A stretch of 64,000 nt of DNA, from NCBI GenBank assembly GCA_025765595.1, contig JAIVFH010000089.1:1-64000 (forward strand), given 5' to 3'. Numbering within the stretch: the stretch's first letter is position 1; each line of letters starts with the position of its first letter. Shown here in pieces: positions 10,865 through 25,517 of the stretch. This DNA comes from Obelidium mucronatum. Its lineage: Eukaryota > Chytridiomycota > Chytridiomycetes > Chytridiales > Chytriomycetaceae. The notes under the pieces are model-generated. The model had not been told where the DNA came from, did not search any database, and was given only the letters and a program-made list of their open reading frames with translations. The position numbers and the translations under genes were made by a program.

Positions 10865-12795
10865 CGGGTTTCAGCAAGAAAAACCAAAAGTTTATCGCCG
10901 ACGCGAATTAAAACACCTTTTTTTTTCTTTCCCTTGGTAATTCAGGTTGTCGATGTGTTGTTGGAAGAAAACACACTTGGCCAAGCAGGCTATTGTGAAG
11001 TCAATGACTCTTCATCAAACATAAGAATCAGTCATGGAATGTTGAGCCTGAAGCTTCCCAATGTTTTCAAACGTGAGTGGTGGTGGTGCTTTTTTTTTAC
11101 AAGTCTGTAGGGGGGCGCAACCAACAACAACCAAAAAAAAAAAAAAAAATACCAAAAAAAAAACCAAAAAAGGACGTACGGCAAACTCTATTCTCTATTC
11201 TAACATCGATTATCGATCATTGGTTGCGATTTGGGGACTCCCTACTGAGGAGAAAACCAGCAAGCTTGATTATAAAGGGTTGATTACTGTTTACAGAATT
11301 ACAGACTCTACCAGCCCTCAACAGTGAGTTTCTATTTCTATGTCTCATCTTTTTTTGAATTTTCCTGTCTCTCCAAATCACACATGTAAAAACCAACAAA
11401 AAAAAAACAAAAAAAAAAAAAACAAAAAAAAAGCGTTCTTTTATGTGATTCCGAGATCTCATGCTGCACGCTCCTCCCCGAAGCCCCCCATTTAGTAATT
11501 GCAGGAACAGTTGACGGCGGCATCAGTGTCTGGGACTTGCGAGACAACTCTGACTCGGAAACACTTTTCGTGTTCCCTGAACTAGACATGTGGGGTGGTT
11601 TAGGGTATAGACTTCCATGTTATTCTGTGGATGGAGTGTTTGGGATGGATCAAGTTCTTCATTGTGGACCAATTGTGAAAGTTTATCATTTCGCTGATGC
11701 TGAAGGTGGGGGAAGGAGTTCTTCAGATCCTGGGGCGGCCGCGGCGGTCGCTGCTGCTGGCTCTTTTCATGACTTTCAGGAATCGAATGCATTTCAAATT
11801 GCGTCGTTGGATGCGAATGGACATGTTCAGTGTTGGGTTGGTGTTTTTTCATTGAACGTGATGATCAAAAAAACAATTAACACACACAAAAAAAAACACT
11901 TACAGACACTTCATGAAATTTCAGAGATGGAGTCAGAGAAATACTTTGAAACGGATTATGGATTGGCGGCAGGAAGTAAAGTGAGACTGGTACGTGGAGG
12001 TGGATTTGATCTGGACACAAGGTAACTTCCACAACAACAACAACCAAACAAAAAAAAAGGCTCATGATTTTTTAATATAGTCCAGAAGAGACCAAATGTA
12101 TTGGTGTGAAAGCAAGTCAACTGCATCCTGGGGCACCGGATAGGTTAATAATAGGAACTGATACAGGAAGCATATTACACGAATCGAGATTTCGAAATAC
12201 TTGTTTCCCACGGGAATATCATCTGGGTCCAGTATCGTCTGTATTAACTCGAGCAGTTGATTCAGTTTCCAGTATTCACTTTAATCCACACAACCACTAC
12301 GTGTTTCTTGCATCGTATGAGTCGGGAACAGTGGCAATGTATTATTCGAGTCATGAATCGCCTTTAGTGACATGGAAGATTGCCGTAACTGCATGCAGTG
12401 TGCTGTGGTCTGCACATCGACCATCCGTGTTTTATGTGTTGGATAGCAAGTCTGTGCTTCACGTGTGGGATATATTGGAGCAAGAGACAGCTCCTACGTA
12501 TGTTGTAAACCTGGGGGATAGCCACGGACCGTCAGGAACCAAAAGGCGGGCACTGGGAATAGCGCAAAGTCCAGCATTCAACGGCACCGCCGGAGCAGTG
12601 TCTTCTGGGAGCGGCAGCGCAGCAATCACGGCGTCGACGTCATCGTTGGCGTCGTCGGCCAACCGAAACGCCAGCTTGACGGTGTCTTATTCGAGCGGCG
12701 ATGTGGAGGTGTATTTTCTGAACGAAGAGCTGGTTGAGGCGATGGTTGACGAGCGCGAGCAGTTTGACGCGTGGATCGCGGCGCAACGAGATTGA
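9529..12795 (+). CDS. DYNC2I1: Cytoplasmic dynein-2 intermediate chain 1 (DYNC2I1/WDR60)
   Basis: WD-repeat intermediate chain of the dynein-2 motor that returns intraflagellar transport trains from the flagellar tip. About nine exons: 9529 to ~9898, ~9970-10301, 10367-10480, 10567-10827, 10946-11072, about 11173-11322, ~11433-11840, ~11925-12021 and ~12081-12795. The order of family features is right: an acidic-disordered N-terminus (GDDFENYDEDFDDYEP), the conserved RRFKDLQGLISFDVAIFDIF and NEYEQYIRDFG blocks, VVDVLLEEN, then WD repeats (LVIAGTVDGGISVWDLRDN; DRLIIGTDTGSILHESR; YVFLASYESGTVAMY; VFYVLDSKSVLHVWDIL). The exon 1-2 junction is ambiguous: joining at CGC-G/CC CCT needs a weak GTCCAT donor, and an alternative GTAATT donor lies upstream. 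It sits 15 bp after SPC2 and 26 bp before IMP1, all on one strand. Confidence 0.9.
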
Positions 12796-12821
12796 TTATT
12801 TATTACATAATAAAAAACAAA

Positions 12822-13338
12822 ATGTCGCTGCGCAGGACGGCGCTCGTCGCGTCGCAGACGCTGTGTGTCGTGCTGCTTTTCCACCGCCACGTCGGCGAGG
12901 CGACCGCGTGCGAGGGCCCGTCGATGCTGCCGACGCTCAACGCCGCCGGCGACTGGGTGCTCGTGGCCGCCGTCGCGCCGGCCCGCAAGCAGTCGCTGCG
13001 CGTCGGCGACGTCGTGGCTGCGCGCTCGCCGCTGCACGCGAACCGCGCCGTGTGCAAGCGCGTGCTGGGCGTGGTGCGTGTTCTTTCTTGTTCTTCCTTA
13101 CGAGTTCTCCTTACCTTCTTAAGTCTAACACCACTTTCCTTACAAACAGCCTGGCGACGTCGTGCTGCGCGATCCGTCAGTCAGCCTCGAGACTGTGCGC
13201 GTGCCGCCCGGCCACGTGTGGCTGCAGGGCGACAACCTGAGCCACTCCATCGACTCGCGCACCTACGGCCCGCTGCCAATGGGTCTGATCAAGGGCAAGG
13301 TCGTCTGCAAACTATGGCCGCCCTTCACGAAGCTGTGA
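12822..13338 (+). CDS. IMP1: Mitochondrial inner membrane protease subunit 1 (IMP1/IMMP1L)
   Basis: Signal-peptidase-I-type serine protease (family S26) that cleaves sorting signals on the outer face of the inner mitochondrial membrane. Exons 12822-13073 and 13150-13338 give 146 residues, close to the usual 160-170. The catalytic Ser34 lies in EGPSMLPTL and the general base Lys79 in AVCKRVLG. The family C-terminal block GDNLSHSIDSRTYGPLPMG followed by IKGKV is intact. An N-terminal hydrophobic stretch (ALVASQTLCVVLLF) is the membrane anchor. The intron uses GTGCGT...ACAG. Codons here are strikingly GC-rich compared with the surrounding genes. The start is 26 bp after the DYNC2I1 stop. Confidence 0.93.
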
Positions 13339-13448
13339 CATTGTGTTTATTCATTCCTAATCTACTTCCTATTCGAAGCTTCGAAAGTAAACAAATAGTT
13401 ATTTATCTATTTATAATTCATTCATTTTTACATCCAAAAGCAAAAAGA

Positions 13449-15628
13449 ATGCAAACTCGCGATCCGCTTCGAAACTCGCCTCCAAAAGTTCCTCGCGCCA
13501 GACTACCGCGGCTTCCCGTGTTTGAAGACGCGAAACAGTGTCAATGCCAACACTGCCAACAGAATCACCTTCAAAATCAACAACATCAACAACAACAACA
13601 GCAACATCAACATCAACAAACACTACCACCAACTCACTGCATTAAATCTCCTCTCAATTTGCACGCAAATCAGATTCAACTTGTTCCAATGATGCCTTTT
13701 CAATTCCCGTTACCGTTTTATCCAATGCCCCCTCTTCCCATGATGCAAATGCTCAGACAAACAAACCCTCTACCCGAAGTCCAGAACCAGCAGCAGCAGC
13801 AGCAGATTATAACATCGTATTCACCTCAATCTCACTCTCAATCTCAATCTCAATCTCAACTGCATCCATTTGTTGAAGATCACAATATTCTGATTCCATC
13901 GGATGATCCAAAACAACTGGCTTTACGCGAATGGCAAGAAGAACGTCAGAAATTACGAATTGAAGACAAACGAAATACAATTGCTCGGATTTTAATCACC
14001 GAAGAAGAAGACGTGTCGAAAGAATTGGAGCAAGCAAAGAAGCTTGCCGAGTTGCGTCAACAAAAGGCGCAAGAAGCGAGACGAGTTGAAAGCAATGTGA
14101 GTGCAAGTTTGTTTTTTTTTTTTTTTTTTTTTTTTTTTTCATATATTTTTTCCTTATTTCTTTCCATTTTTTTTCATATATTTTTTTCTTCTTTTTGGTG
14201 ATAATACCCTTTCCTTTCCTTTCCTTCTCTTTAGGCGGCAGTGTGTATCCAAAAACGAATTCGAGGATATCTAACTCGTAAAAGGTACCCAAACTTGTAT
14301 TACAACGATATAGTTCTGGTCAAAAACGTGGTTCTATACGCTCTTGAAAAGTTTTTACACGAACTCATCACAGAGGTGTGTGTTTTGCAAAAAAAAATCT
14401 TGTTAAATGACTGACTTATTTTTTGTATTATAGGAGTTTATTCCAGACATTTTAGTGGAGCTATGCGATCTTCAGCATTACAGTGTAAAGTGGCTTTTAT
14501 TTTTTAATTTTTTTTGTTTTTGTTTTTTGTGTGTGTTTCTGTCTTTGAACACGTAATTAGCTCTCTACAACACCGAGCCTCCTCGTTCACAAAGCCAAAT
14601 ATCATATCATCAACATTGTCTGTGGGGAGCTAATCAATGAATTTGCACTTGAATTTTTTGAAGAGTTTGCTGCTTGGTAATTGTTTGGTTCTTTGACGGG
14701 GATTTAAGGGTTAATTTTTTTTTTAACAAGAACAACATTTTTTTCAGCAGTCACATGTATGGTAAACCATCCTTGGGCCCTCTAGAACCTGAAAATGACA
14801 CTGCTGGAGGTTACATTTGTGCAAGCGTGGACGAAGAAATCCACGCAATTGCAAGTGAAGCACTTGACGAAGCGATCCAAGACACATTGATTGACTCGAA
14901 AGCTAAAATTGCGTTCGAGTGTATTTTTGAGCAAGTTTTTGAGGATATGGATGTGGTTTGTGTGTTTTCTTAGTTTTGTTTACTTTTTTTTTCAGAAGCT
15001 AATATTCTTTTTCTTTTTTCGTCCTAAAATATAGATACACGATACGCTGTTAGAGGAGTTGACTGAGTATACATTCTACATGTTCCTAGATATCGAGATT
15101 GAAAAAGATGTTAAAAAAGCGGCTTTTCGATACCAAAGCGAGGTGGGCTTTTTTCCCTTTTTTTTTAATCCCACATTTTTTTTTTCTTTCCATCTCTCAC
15201 AAAAAAAAAACCTCCCCGATATCGCTTATTGATTACACTTTTTTATTTATTTCTTCATCTATTTCTTCACAAAACAGCACCCACGCACGAAAATCTTGAT
15301 TTCCCCAGACCCAACAACCAAATCAACCTCCGTCACATACATTTTAGACTCCATCATTGATCAAATCATTTTAAACCATTTGGTGGACCATGTCGCAACG
15401 CGGGGCCGCAGTTTCTTGGAATGGGATGCCGGGGATCAAGTCTTGGATGCTGTTCTTGCTAATGTCTTGTTGGAGAGACATTTGTCTTTACGGGAAGCTG
15501 AGGTTTGTGGGTGTGTGTGTGTGTGTGTGTGGGTGTGTGTGTGTGATGGGTTATGAACTGACTTTTTAATTATCAAGCTCAACAATGATGACGAAAGTGT
15601 GAAACTGATAAAACCAGCTAAAAAATAA
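13449..15628 (+). CDS. IQ-motif protein of unknown function
   Basis: Eight exons (13449-14096, 14235-14375, 14434-14484, 14561-14676, 14748-14955, 15035-15142, 15278-15502, 15578-15628) join in frame to 515 residues. The N-terminal third is Gln/Pro/His-rich with (CAA/CAG)n and a (TCTCAA)n repeat; residues about 155-215 are a charged coiled coil (LREWQEERQKLRIEDKR). A clear IQ motif follows right after the first intron (AAVCIQKRIRGYLTRKRYP), expected to bind calmodulin or a light chain. The rest is acidic and helical, with two repeats of a D/E-x-x-I-x-x-x-L-x-E pattern (ALDEAIQDTLIDSK, HDTLLEELTEYTF). I do not recognise an orthologue; a flagellar or basal-body role would fit the neighbourhood but is inference. 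The gene ends convergent to the PLAC8 gene. Confidence 0.8.
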
Positions 15629-15904
15629 TATGAAGGAAAAAAAAATCATTTAAATAAAATAGAGTGAGTGAAAAAAAAATTCTATTGAACGTCTATAGAT
15701 TTATTGAATTTTTTTTTTTTGGTATAGTTTCAAGAGTTATACTGATTTTGATATTGAAAAGGAAGTGTAAGGGGGGAGAAAAAAAAAAGGACAATTTGGG
15801 AAAACTTTGCAAGTAAGAAAAAAAAAAAAGGGCCAGTTAAAGAATAAAAAAAATAAAAAAGAACCCCCCTCCCTCCCTCTCTCCCTCTCTCTCCCTCCCT
15901 CTTT
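15629..15904. other. Convergent 3' spacer, low complexity
   Basis: A 276-bp spacer between two converging genes. It holds several A and T runs and a CCCT/CTCT-rich stretch at about 15867-15905. No gene is visible; terminators and polyadenylation signals for both genes presumably lie here. Confidence 0.6.
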
Positions 15905-16780
15905 CTAATTATTAAATTCCTCCTCCTCAGCTTGGACAGTTTGAATCCAATTGATTTCTCGGCTTTCTTGCGTGAGTGCACACCAATGACAACAACAATG
16001 GATCATGAGGTCAGCACACGCGTCTCCATTGATGTGATACTTGCTACGTAGACTTCCTCGCGTACCAAATGTATAAAATGGCAAAAGGACACCGAATGTG
16101 CATAGCGTAACGCATGTGTACATACAGCATGGCTGGTGGATTTAAAAAAAAAATTAATTACTCTTGTGATGAAACAAAAACAAAAAAAAAAAAACCCCCC
16201 CCCCCCACCGTAAAGAACGACGTCCCAGTGATTTTCTCGGTATTCTGACCAAAGACTACACACGGAAAGCAAACTGAGAGTGCGCAAGTTACTGTATAAA
16301 AAAAAAATTATTTTTTTTTGGTGTTAGTATGGGCAAACCCCCGTCCTCTTTTAAGAGAGATTTACAAGGGTCTTCGAGACATCCAAAAAGACCAAAGTGC
16401 CACGGTCTTGGCTCCTTACGCCTGGGTGGCTGATGTGACGGTTGTCTGGATTTAGTTTCATTGCCGCCGCTTGTGGTCGTTTGGGTAGTGTTTATGATGA
16501 TTGACGGAGATTGTGGCTGCTGCTGCTGTTGCATCATGGGCTGTTGATACATTGGCTGTTGTTGGTAAACTGGGTACTGTGGTTGTGGCTGGTACATTTG
16601 TTGGGGAAACTGTTGCTGGTTGTACATGTTTGGGGATGCTGGAACCATCGGCATCATTTGCTGTTGTGCCATCATTGGAGAGCCCGGCATCATCTGTTGC
16701 TGTTGCATTTGGGGGGATCCCATAGTTGGAGATCCCATCTGAACGTATCCTTGAGCCGAAGGGTTTCGTGAATGGTCCAT
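15905..16780 (-). CDS. PLAC8-family cysteine-rich membrane protein
   Basis: Exons 16780-16366, 16291-16209 and 16132-15905 join in frame to 241 residues. The first ~105 residues are Gln/Met/Pro-rich and disordered (QMQQQQMMPGSPMMAQQQ). The rest is a PLAC8 (FW2.2/cornifelin) domain: HFGLFGCLEDPLTCALSVC spliced to FPCVVFGQNTEKITG, then the CCMYTCVTLCTF segment, RSKYHINGDACADLMIHCCC and CALTQESREI, all in canonical order. Such proteins act at membranes in cell-size control or metal tolerance in plants and fungi; the role here is not known. The ATG at 16780 was chosen as the first in frame after an open stretch without ATG. Confidence 0.85.
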
Positions 16781-16955
16781 TGCCAAGTTTAGTGAGAAAA
16801 GAGAGGAAACGGAAGGGGATTTGTGGGTGTTTTTTGCTAAAAGTTAATGACAATTTCGATACTTGAAAAATAGTTCATGGAAAATTTTCAGCGGGCCGAC
16901 ACCAAAAATTCTGAAAAATTTTAACAAAAAAATTCCTCGCACTTTATTTGTTAAC

Positions 16956-19900
16956 TTATTTACGACGATTAACCCGAGTTGGTTTCTTCAAAGGGACTTC
17001 AGCTTCTTCTGAATCTTCACCACCAGAAGAGTCATTATTGTCACTTTCGCTTTCGCCATCCTCATCATCCTCCTCATTATCACTGATATATCGTTTAGCT
17101 GGAGCCGCAGCTTTTCCACGTTTTTGAGGATGTACTTTCTTTGCAATAGTTGGACTTTTGGATTGTGACTGCAACCCAACAATTAAAAATTTGATCAAAA
17201 CACCAAAGAAACGAGACGGAAACTCACCAAACTCAAAGATTCCAAGGACTGCTGCAACTCTCTTTCGTCCTCCATATTGATATCAAACTCATTCCTTTTC
17301 TTTTTCGAAAGTGCGGCCGTCGCTCCTGACGCCTTGGCGATCGACTCTTCGTTTTCAAGACACTTTTCGTGAAGCTTGTTGAGCTTCTCTTCAAATTCAT
17401 CAAGCATGGTTTTGGAATCGAGTTTGGGTAGTTTCTTTGCCTAGTCAAACAAAAATAAACAATCATGAAAACAAACGATCAAAAAAGCACTCACTCGAAC
17501 AATGACATCATGAATATACTTATAAACGAGAGGCTCATGTAATTTATCTTGATATAACGGAAGCGCGTCGATAAGCTTCTTGACAGTCTTCTCATTCGAG
17601 AACGAAACCAAGGAAATACAGAAACTAATATCGCGCCACAGACGTGCATCTTCGGCATTCTTAAAACGAAGACACAGTTTCTCAATGATGCTTTCATTTT
17701 GTTTATCCTAAACAAACTGTTAAGTAAAACGTTCAGAACAAACCACATTTCCTCAAACCTTTTTCAAAAATTCAAACAAGAACTTCATAATTGATCTGAA
17801 CTGCTCCTCATTGACTCCAGTGTCTTTATGTGATAGGTTCGAAATGATATCTGGCATATTGTTGTAGATGGCATTGTCTTTGGTTGACAATTCAGTGAAA
17901 AAAAGTTTGGCAAGATCGCTGATGCGTTTGTCTCCATCTTCTAAACACTTGGCCATTTCACTGATTTGACCTTTTACTTTCACCATTCCATTCAAAATCA
18001 AGTGGGTCAACACCATCAGTGTGTTCTTTTTGACCGTTGGATCGGTGTCGGTCAAACGGTTGTAGAGGTACGATATGTTTTGATCAATCAAAGAATTGAA
18101 AGAAACGGACATGTCTCCAAGCCCAATGATGATGTTGCTTCGAATGATTGGATTCGTTGATTTTTCAAGAATTGTAAACAAAAGCTGGAGATTTTCATCA
18201 CAGTATTTGGAGCTGATGCACATGAGTTTACACAACGCCAGGACCGACATGACTTGTAAAATTGGAACCTGTTGTATTTTCAATACGTTGCATTGCCTTT
18301 GTTATACCGTCAGACTTACATTGTACGAGAGGTTGAAACTGCAAATATTCGTTATCATTGGACCAAATGCGGCTAACAATGATGTTTGCCCAAACAAAAG
18401 TTCCATCTCTCGAATGTAAGCAACAGCATCTGTAAATTCATCCTCAGCTGTCCCAGTCACTTGCTCCAACTCATCGGCACCCGCATCGGGCTTCTTTGCA
18501 ACGGATGCTTTCTCCTCTGTTGCTAGAAAGTAAGTATTTCCCAAATATAATCAAATTAAGCATACTTGCGGCTTTTCTGCGTTTCCACTCCTGTTCGATT
18601 GCTTCCAAATGAGCAATCTGTCTGATTCCAACGTGTCCAATCAAGAAACACAGCTTGCTCAACTCAAATGCATCACCCATCATACTTCCATTACTCATTG
18701 GAGATGAATAAGCGTTCTCGTCTGTTGTGTTCGAATCAGCAACAGCCTCCATACTTCCTTCTGCGGCGACTGCAATCTCGGCTATTCCTTCGGAATTCTC
18801 TTGAGCGATTTTAAGAGTGGACTTGAACGCCTCGGTGACTTGGTCGATAGACGCGTCAGCTTGAAAGATTCGCTCCGCGACAACTTGAAGTACATGACCA
18901 CAGAGAGAGTCCGGATGTTCAGATAACGTGAAAATAGTATTAACAGCTTGCTCGGCAAATCCAAACCTATTTTGGGATTCTGTTTTGAGCAGGTGTTTTA
19001 TTACAAAACCTTGCAGGACATACCAATTGTAAGATTTTGTGGGAATAAGCATGAGTTGACACAAACGAGTGAAAATAGGGTCATTCATGGGAAGACGCGC
19101 GTAAACTTCTGGCAAAAGTCCTATGGTACGAATTTAGATCCTCAAACCGTGGAAATCAAATCACCTTTTTGTTTCTTGACAACACCAAGCTGTTGAAGAG
19201 CGACACATGCATACTTGGCCAAAAGTAAGTCACTTTGGGCGTGCTCTCCAAGTCCACAAGCCAACAGTGCATCCTTATGCTTTTCAATTATTTCCTTTTT
19301 GGCTTTTCCAAACATTGACAAAATCGCCAAAGCCCCACGGCGTCTTCCGGGAAGTGATTCTTTCCTTCGAGATGCTGTGGAAAGTTTAGTTTGGCGAAAA
19401 AAGGACATGGTATTGCGGCTCACCAAAAACACTCCACAAAATCGTAATGACACCGTCAGGTATCATAGACTTTTCCATCATTGACCCTAACAGTTGCTCC
19501 AAAGACGTTATTTCTGCTAAATTCAGTTCCTGAATAAGACTGAAGCATTCATTAGGGATACGGTCAGTCGTGAGAAGTACTATGTTACCCAATAAGATTA
19601 TTCGCAACAACTTCATCCTTTGACCGAAGTGGATCAGACATTGGATTCATATAGATAATTTCCCAACACTTCAGCAAGTTGTCCCGAATGCTTCCTTCAT
19701 CATCAGAGCCACTTGCGTCTTTTTCCCAAATTTTATGGATCATTCTTCTCGTTCCGTCCTTGGCCAGCTCCATTTCATATCGAAAAGCGATACTGAAAAA
19801 TCTCATACACTCAATAACTTCTGTTTTGGTATTTGATGACAAAAGTTCACACAAGATGGGCATAGCTGTCTTGATTTGACGGAGAAAACGAACACCGTCC

Positions 19901-21958
19901 GAGTAGTATTTCAAGAATCTACGAAGACTGGCAAGCTCGTTTGGATTTGGTGCAGGGTTGGGCATAGCGTCCTGAGTTGGATCGGGCTTATTTTTCTCCT
20001 CCGCATCTTCACCAAACTCTTCTTGCTCTTCTGGATCTTCCCCATAATTATCTGGGAATTTTTCCTATGCGACTTTGGTTTGAAAACAAAGTATAACCAG
20101 AAATTCAACATACTTTCAAAAGAGCCTTTAGTTCTGCCCTTTTACGTTCGAAGTGTCCCAAGTTCAGCCTGCCCTTATCGCTTTCAATCGCAAAGAAGGG
20201 CGAAGACTCGATTAATTTAGCAATCAGCTTGATAGCGTTTTTACGCACAACGCTGGCCTTGTCATGAAGTCTCCCAATCGTGCTAGCAACAAGTGGCTTC
20301 CATCTTTCCAATGGAATATCTGTGACGCCAATGTCACGACGCCTGCACAGGGCCGTTCATTAGAATGAAAAAGCTTAAAAATTAAAAGATCAATCTTACT
20401 CAGCCAACTTGAGAAGCACTTGTAATACTTTGGAACGAACAAATGAGTTTTTGTCAGCAAACCGCTCTTCCAAAATGTTGTAAAATGACAGCATTTGGCT
20501 GAAGGCAGCCTCTGAAGGATTAGTCGACAGCTGAAGATGAATGAGGTTCATAAAGACTTCGAGCATCGCATTTCTGACGACATATGACTGAATCGGGATG
20601 TTAGCATGTACCAAAGAGCAAAAAATTGCTTCTTACATCTGAGTCCATATGTCCTTGCAAAGAAACCATGTTTTTCAATACGCGGTCGGACATGATTTCA
20701 GAGAGCTTGACGATGAATTTAGCAAACGCTTTAGAGAGTTTGGAATCATCATCTGAAAACTCCCAATCCTTTACTTCGCTGCAAACCTCAGAAACTTGAG
20801 TAAAACGGAATGAAGCAAATGGTACAAAACCATACCGCAAAATGCCATCGGCAAGTTCAGGAAAGTCTAGTCCATCGGCCATTTTTTTCAAAAAGTCGGC
20901 AACAGGTTCAGTCAAATGGTCTTCTCGAATTAGTTGGACAATGCGAAGTTGAACACCTGAAGCAAAATATTCATGAGAAGAAAGGGCAGATTAGGGAAAA
21001 CTAACTCTTGGTTGGCCCGTTATCAAACTTCTTGGCGGCCAAGCCCAATACAACAAAGGCCGCGTTCTTCAGCCTTGCGTTCTTCACAGACTCTATATCT
21101 TCCAAAAGAAAGGAAACCGATTTGGTTATCATCCCAATGAATGTGTCGCGCTCTGCAGCAGATATAATAATTCGTTGGATTTCCAGTTTAAGTAATGATC
21201 CCCATGTTTCCAACAAATTGCACTTTTGGTCAGGCCAGCTCCAGCCATCCACAACTACTTTCGCCTTCGTCGACTATGAGTTTCAATAGAGGTAAAGTAA
21301 GTTATGATTCCGTTTCAGGCCGTTCCTAAGTACCTTCTTCTTGCCTTTAGCCAAAGTACTTTCTTTGGCAGCATCATCCGCCTTCGTTTGCCTGTGACGC
21401 GTTTCTGCAGAATCCGTGAGCCAATGCAGGAAAAACGCGTAAACTTCAAGCACAGGTTTATGGACAGAGTCGAAATTGGTTTGGGAATCCATGGAAAGGT
21501 CTTCAGCTGTCACTGTGATGAATGCCTTCAAACCTAAATTAAATCAGTGTTAGACAAACTAATTCAAGAGAGCAGACAAGAATCATACGCACGGTCTAGC
21601 AGAATATCAGCCAAGTTGCTCATTGCTTGTGCGTCCAGAGACTCCCAGTGCCTGACATTCTGGTTATACTCACGCCAGCCAAATTCGCTCGAGCAATACT
21701 CACTTGATAACGCTTCGAACTCCGTCAAACACAAAGTCCAGCATGATGTTTTCCGGTGTTTCCACCAAGTTGCCAACAATGTCTGCGCGAACCTGTCAAT
21801 TGCTGCTGCTTGGCTTTGCCAACAACTGTCATACCGTCAATCAGACTCGCCACGTCTTCTCTGCCCATTTCGCTGATTAGCGACTCGTTTTCAAACGCGG
21901 CCGTTGCGTCTTCTTGCAGCGCGAGAAGGTGTTGGTGAAGGTCGAATTCCGTCGGCAT
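16956..21958 (-). CDS. YCS4: Condensin complex subunit 1 (NCAPD2/Ycs4/Cnd1)
   Basis: HEAT-repeat subunit of condensin, which compacts mitotic chromosomes. About 17 exons; the ATG at 21958 gives MPTEFDLHQHLLALQ. The first junction needs a 52-bp intron (GTATGA...GCAG) to join EDVASLID to DIVGNLVETPENIM. Diagnostic C-terminal family blocks are present and collinear: SKLCFLIGHVGIRQIAHLE, EMELLFGQTSLLAAFGPMI, NPIIRSNIIIGLGDM, TVKKNTLMVLTHLILNGM, KCLEDGDKRISDLAKLFF and STKDNAIYNNMPDIISNLS. The tail is acidic then basic (DNEEDDEDGESESDNN; LKKPTRVNRRK), as usual for phosphorylated condensin tails. The start lies 26 bp after the stop of the upstream glutathione reductase gene, same strand. Individual internal splice sites were not all verified. 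Confidence 0.95.
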
Positions 21959-21984
21959 TTTTACTTCAAACTTTATTTGCAACT

Positions 21985-23638
<1,654 letters not shown>

Positions 23639-23733
23639 TTACAATTGTTTTGATTTGCAATTCACACTTATTCTGCACGGGATTAGAAATCATAAAACCA
23701 CTGCACAAACACCACAAACGAGTTCCGAATCCT

Positions 23734-25517
23734 CTAAAATTTGGCTCCCATCGCCTGTGAAACTTTAACACTTTGTCGAATTCCTAAATCAAGCATGATC
23801 TCTTCAGAACCACCTGGAATAGCAAAACCGCGAACATCACGATAAACGCGCTCAATTCTACCCCCAATTCCGCCACCTTTTGTGTATGACAATCCTCCCA
23901 AGATTTGACTGGCTTCTCGCGCACAGAACTCCAAAGTTTGAGTGCATTGCGCCTTCAAAAGAGCAGTTGCGCCTCCTAATTTCAGAGTTGCCTAAACAAT
24001 TTTAGTTAGAGACCATGAAGACAATTGTTGCAGTTACTGACTTCCTCGGGCGACATTTGTGTCATTTGGTAAGTTAAACTCTCCATCCAAGATTGCGCAG
24101 CTTCAATGCGCCAAGCCATATTTGCAAGTTTGTTACGAATCACACCATGCTCAAACAGAGTAGAGCCAAACGTCTTTCTTCGGTTTGCATGCATTATCGC
24201 GTCTTCATAGCAGACCCTTGCTGATCGAATTGCACCAATAATCAATCCAAATCTCTCATGGTTGAAATTTTCTGTTAAAAACTCCCCGCATCAATGACAG
24301 AAGTTGAGAACGTCGACCGAAAAGATAAAATAGAAACTCAACTCATGATGCACATAAATCCCTTATTCTCCTTTCCAATCAAATTACTGACAGGTACTTT
24401 CACGTTCTCCAAAGTAACAAATGCAGTACCGGATCCCGTGTTTCCCTGGCATACAATCTTTCTTGTGTGCAGCCCAGGCATGTTGCGTTCCAACAGCACT
24501 AAGCTAATTCCATTCATTCCCTCTTTTCCTGTTCGCACGGCAACGATAAAGTAGTCTGCCCAAATTCCATTCGTAATCCACTTCTTTTCTCCATTCACAA
24601 TAAAGTGTTTCTTGTCACTTGAAAGAACTGCATTGCTTTGAATATTTGCGACATCACTTCCGGCCGATGGCTCTGTGATACAGAGGCAAATGCTCTTTTC
24701 CCCGCGAAGGACAGGACCAACAATTTTTTCCTTCATGGCATCTGTTCCAAAGTTGATAATACAGGGGAGTGCAATGCCTGGCCCTAAATTCAAAGCAGCA
24801 GCTGTTCCAACACTCCCGCAACGGGCCAATTCATCACCGACAATGACTTCGTGAAAGATGTCCCATTTTTCCGGAGGAATCCCGCATGGTGGCTTGTGCG
24901 GAGCCCATGCAGGCCACCTGCCATCGTGTTTGAGTGAGAAAGTGAAATGAATTTTCGCTCTTACGGAGAAACCCCAATCATACAGCTCAACACGCCTTCC
25001 TTTCCAAATGTCTGATATAAAGACCGAGGAACTTCGCCTGCAAGTTCCCATTCATGTACAAACGGCATAATGTGCATATCGACAATTTGTCGAATCCACA
25101 CACGCAACTTCCTGTGTGAGTCGTTGTAATAAGGTGATGGATACCCAGAGTACCATGCAGGTTCGGTGAATGCGACTAAGTTCCCAAATGGATCCTGAAT
25201 GTTGTTCTCATTCCCATGGTGGCTGGCTGGGAATCCTTCCAGTGGTCCTACAACCAGCTGCTTGTACTTGTGCAAGACGGATACCGGAGAATGGTAAAGT
25301 TTAAACGCATCCGACGCGTCTTTGCCAAGAAACGGAAGGAGGACTCGTTTCCCACCTGGATGTCCGTCCAAGAAGGAAGTTACATCATACACCTGACATA
25401 AATTAAATATCGCCTTCACGCAGCAAAGTGAAAGAATAATACCTGTCCATCAACAGCAATGAATGCACTCTCCTCGGTGCAGTGCGATGCGAGTTCAGCA
25501 GCAGTTATGGTTTTCAT
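23734..25517 (-). CDS. Cytochrome b5-acyl-CoA dehydrogenase fusion
   Basis: Exon 1 (25517-25443) gives MKTITAAELASHCTEESAF; exon 2 from 25392 continues VYDVTSFLDGHPGGKRVLLP. HPGG is the haem-ligand loop of a cytochrome b5 domain (residues about 1-85); the second haem His is probably in FKLYHSP. An acyl-CoA dehydrogenase follows: N-terminal helical domain (FVHEWELAGEVPRSLY), the middle beta domain with CITEPSAGSDVANIQS and KKWITNGIWADYFI, and the C-terminal helical domain (NHERFGLIIGAIRSARVCYEDA; ILGGLSYTKGGGIGGRIERVYRD; the last includes the arginine-rich FAD region). It ends MGAKF, TAA. Such fusions occur in fungi, where the haem domain is thought to hand electrons onward instead of ETF; that is family knowledge, not seen here. 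Five exons, TAG/CAG acceptors. Confidence 0.88.

Noticed and set aside
12771..14201. 476-codon plus-strand frame across the IMP1 and IQ genes
   Set aside because: It reads through IMP1 in the wrong frame, then an intron; only its part from 13,449 is real (IQ gene exon 1).
21959..21984. Upstream in-frame extension of condensin 1 into the glutathione reductase gap
   Set aside because: Only non-ATG codons occur there; the ATG at 21958 is the natural start.
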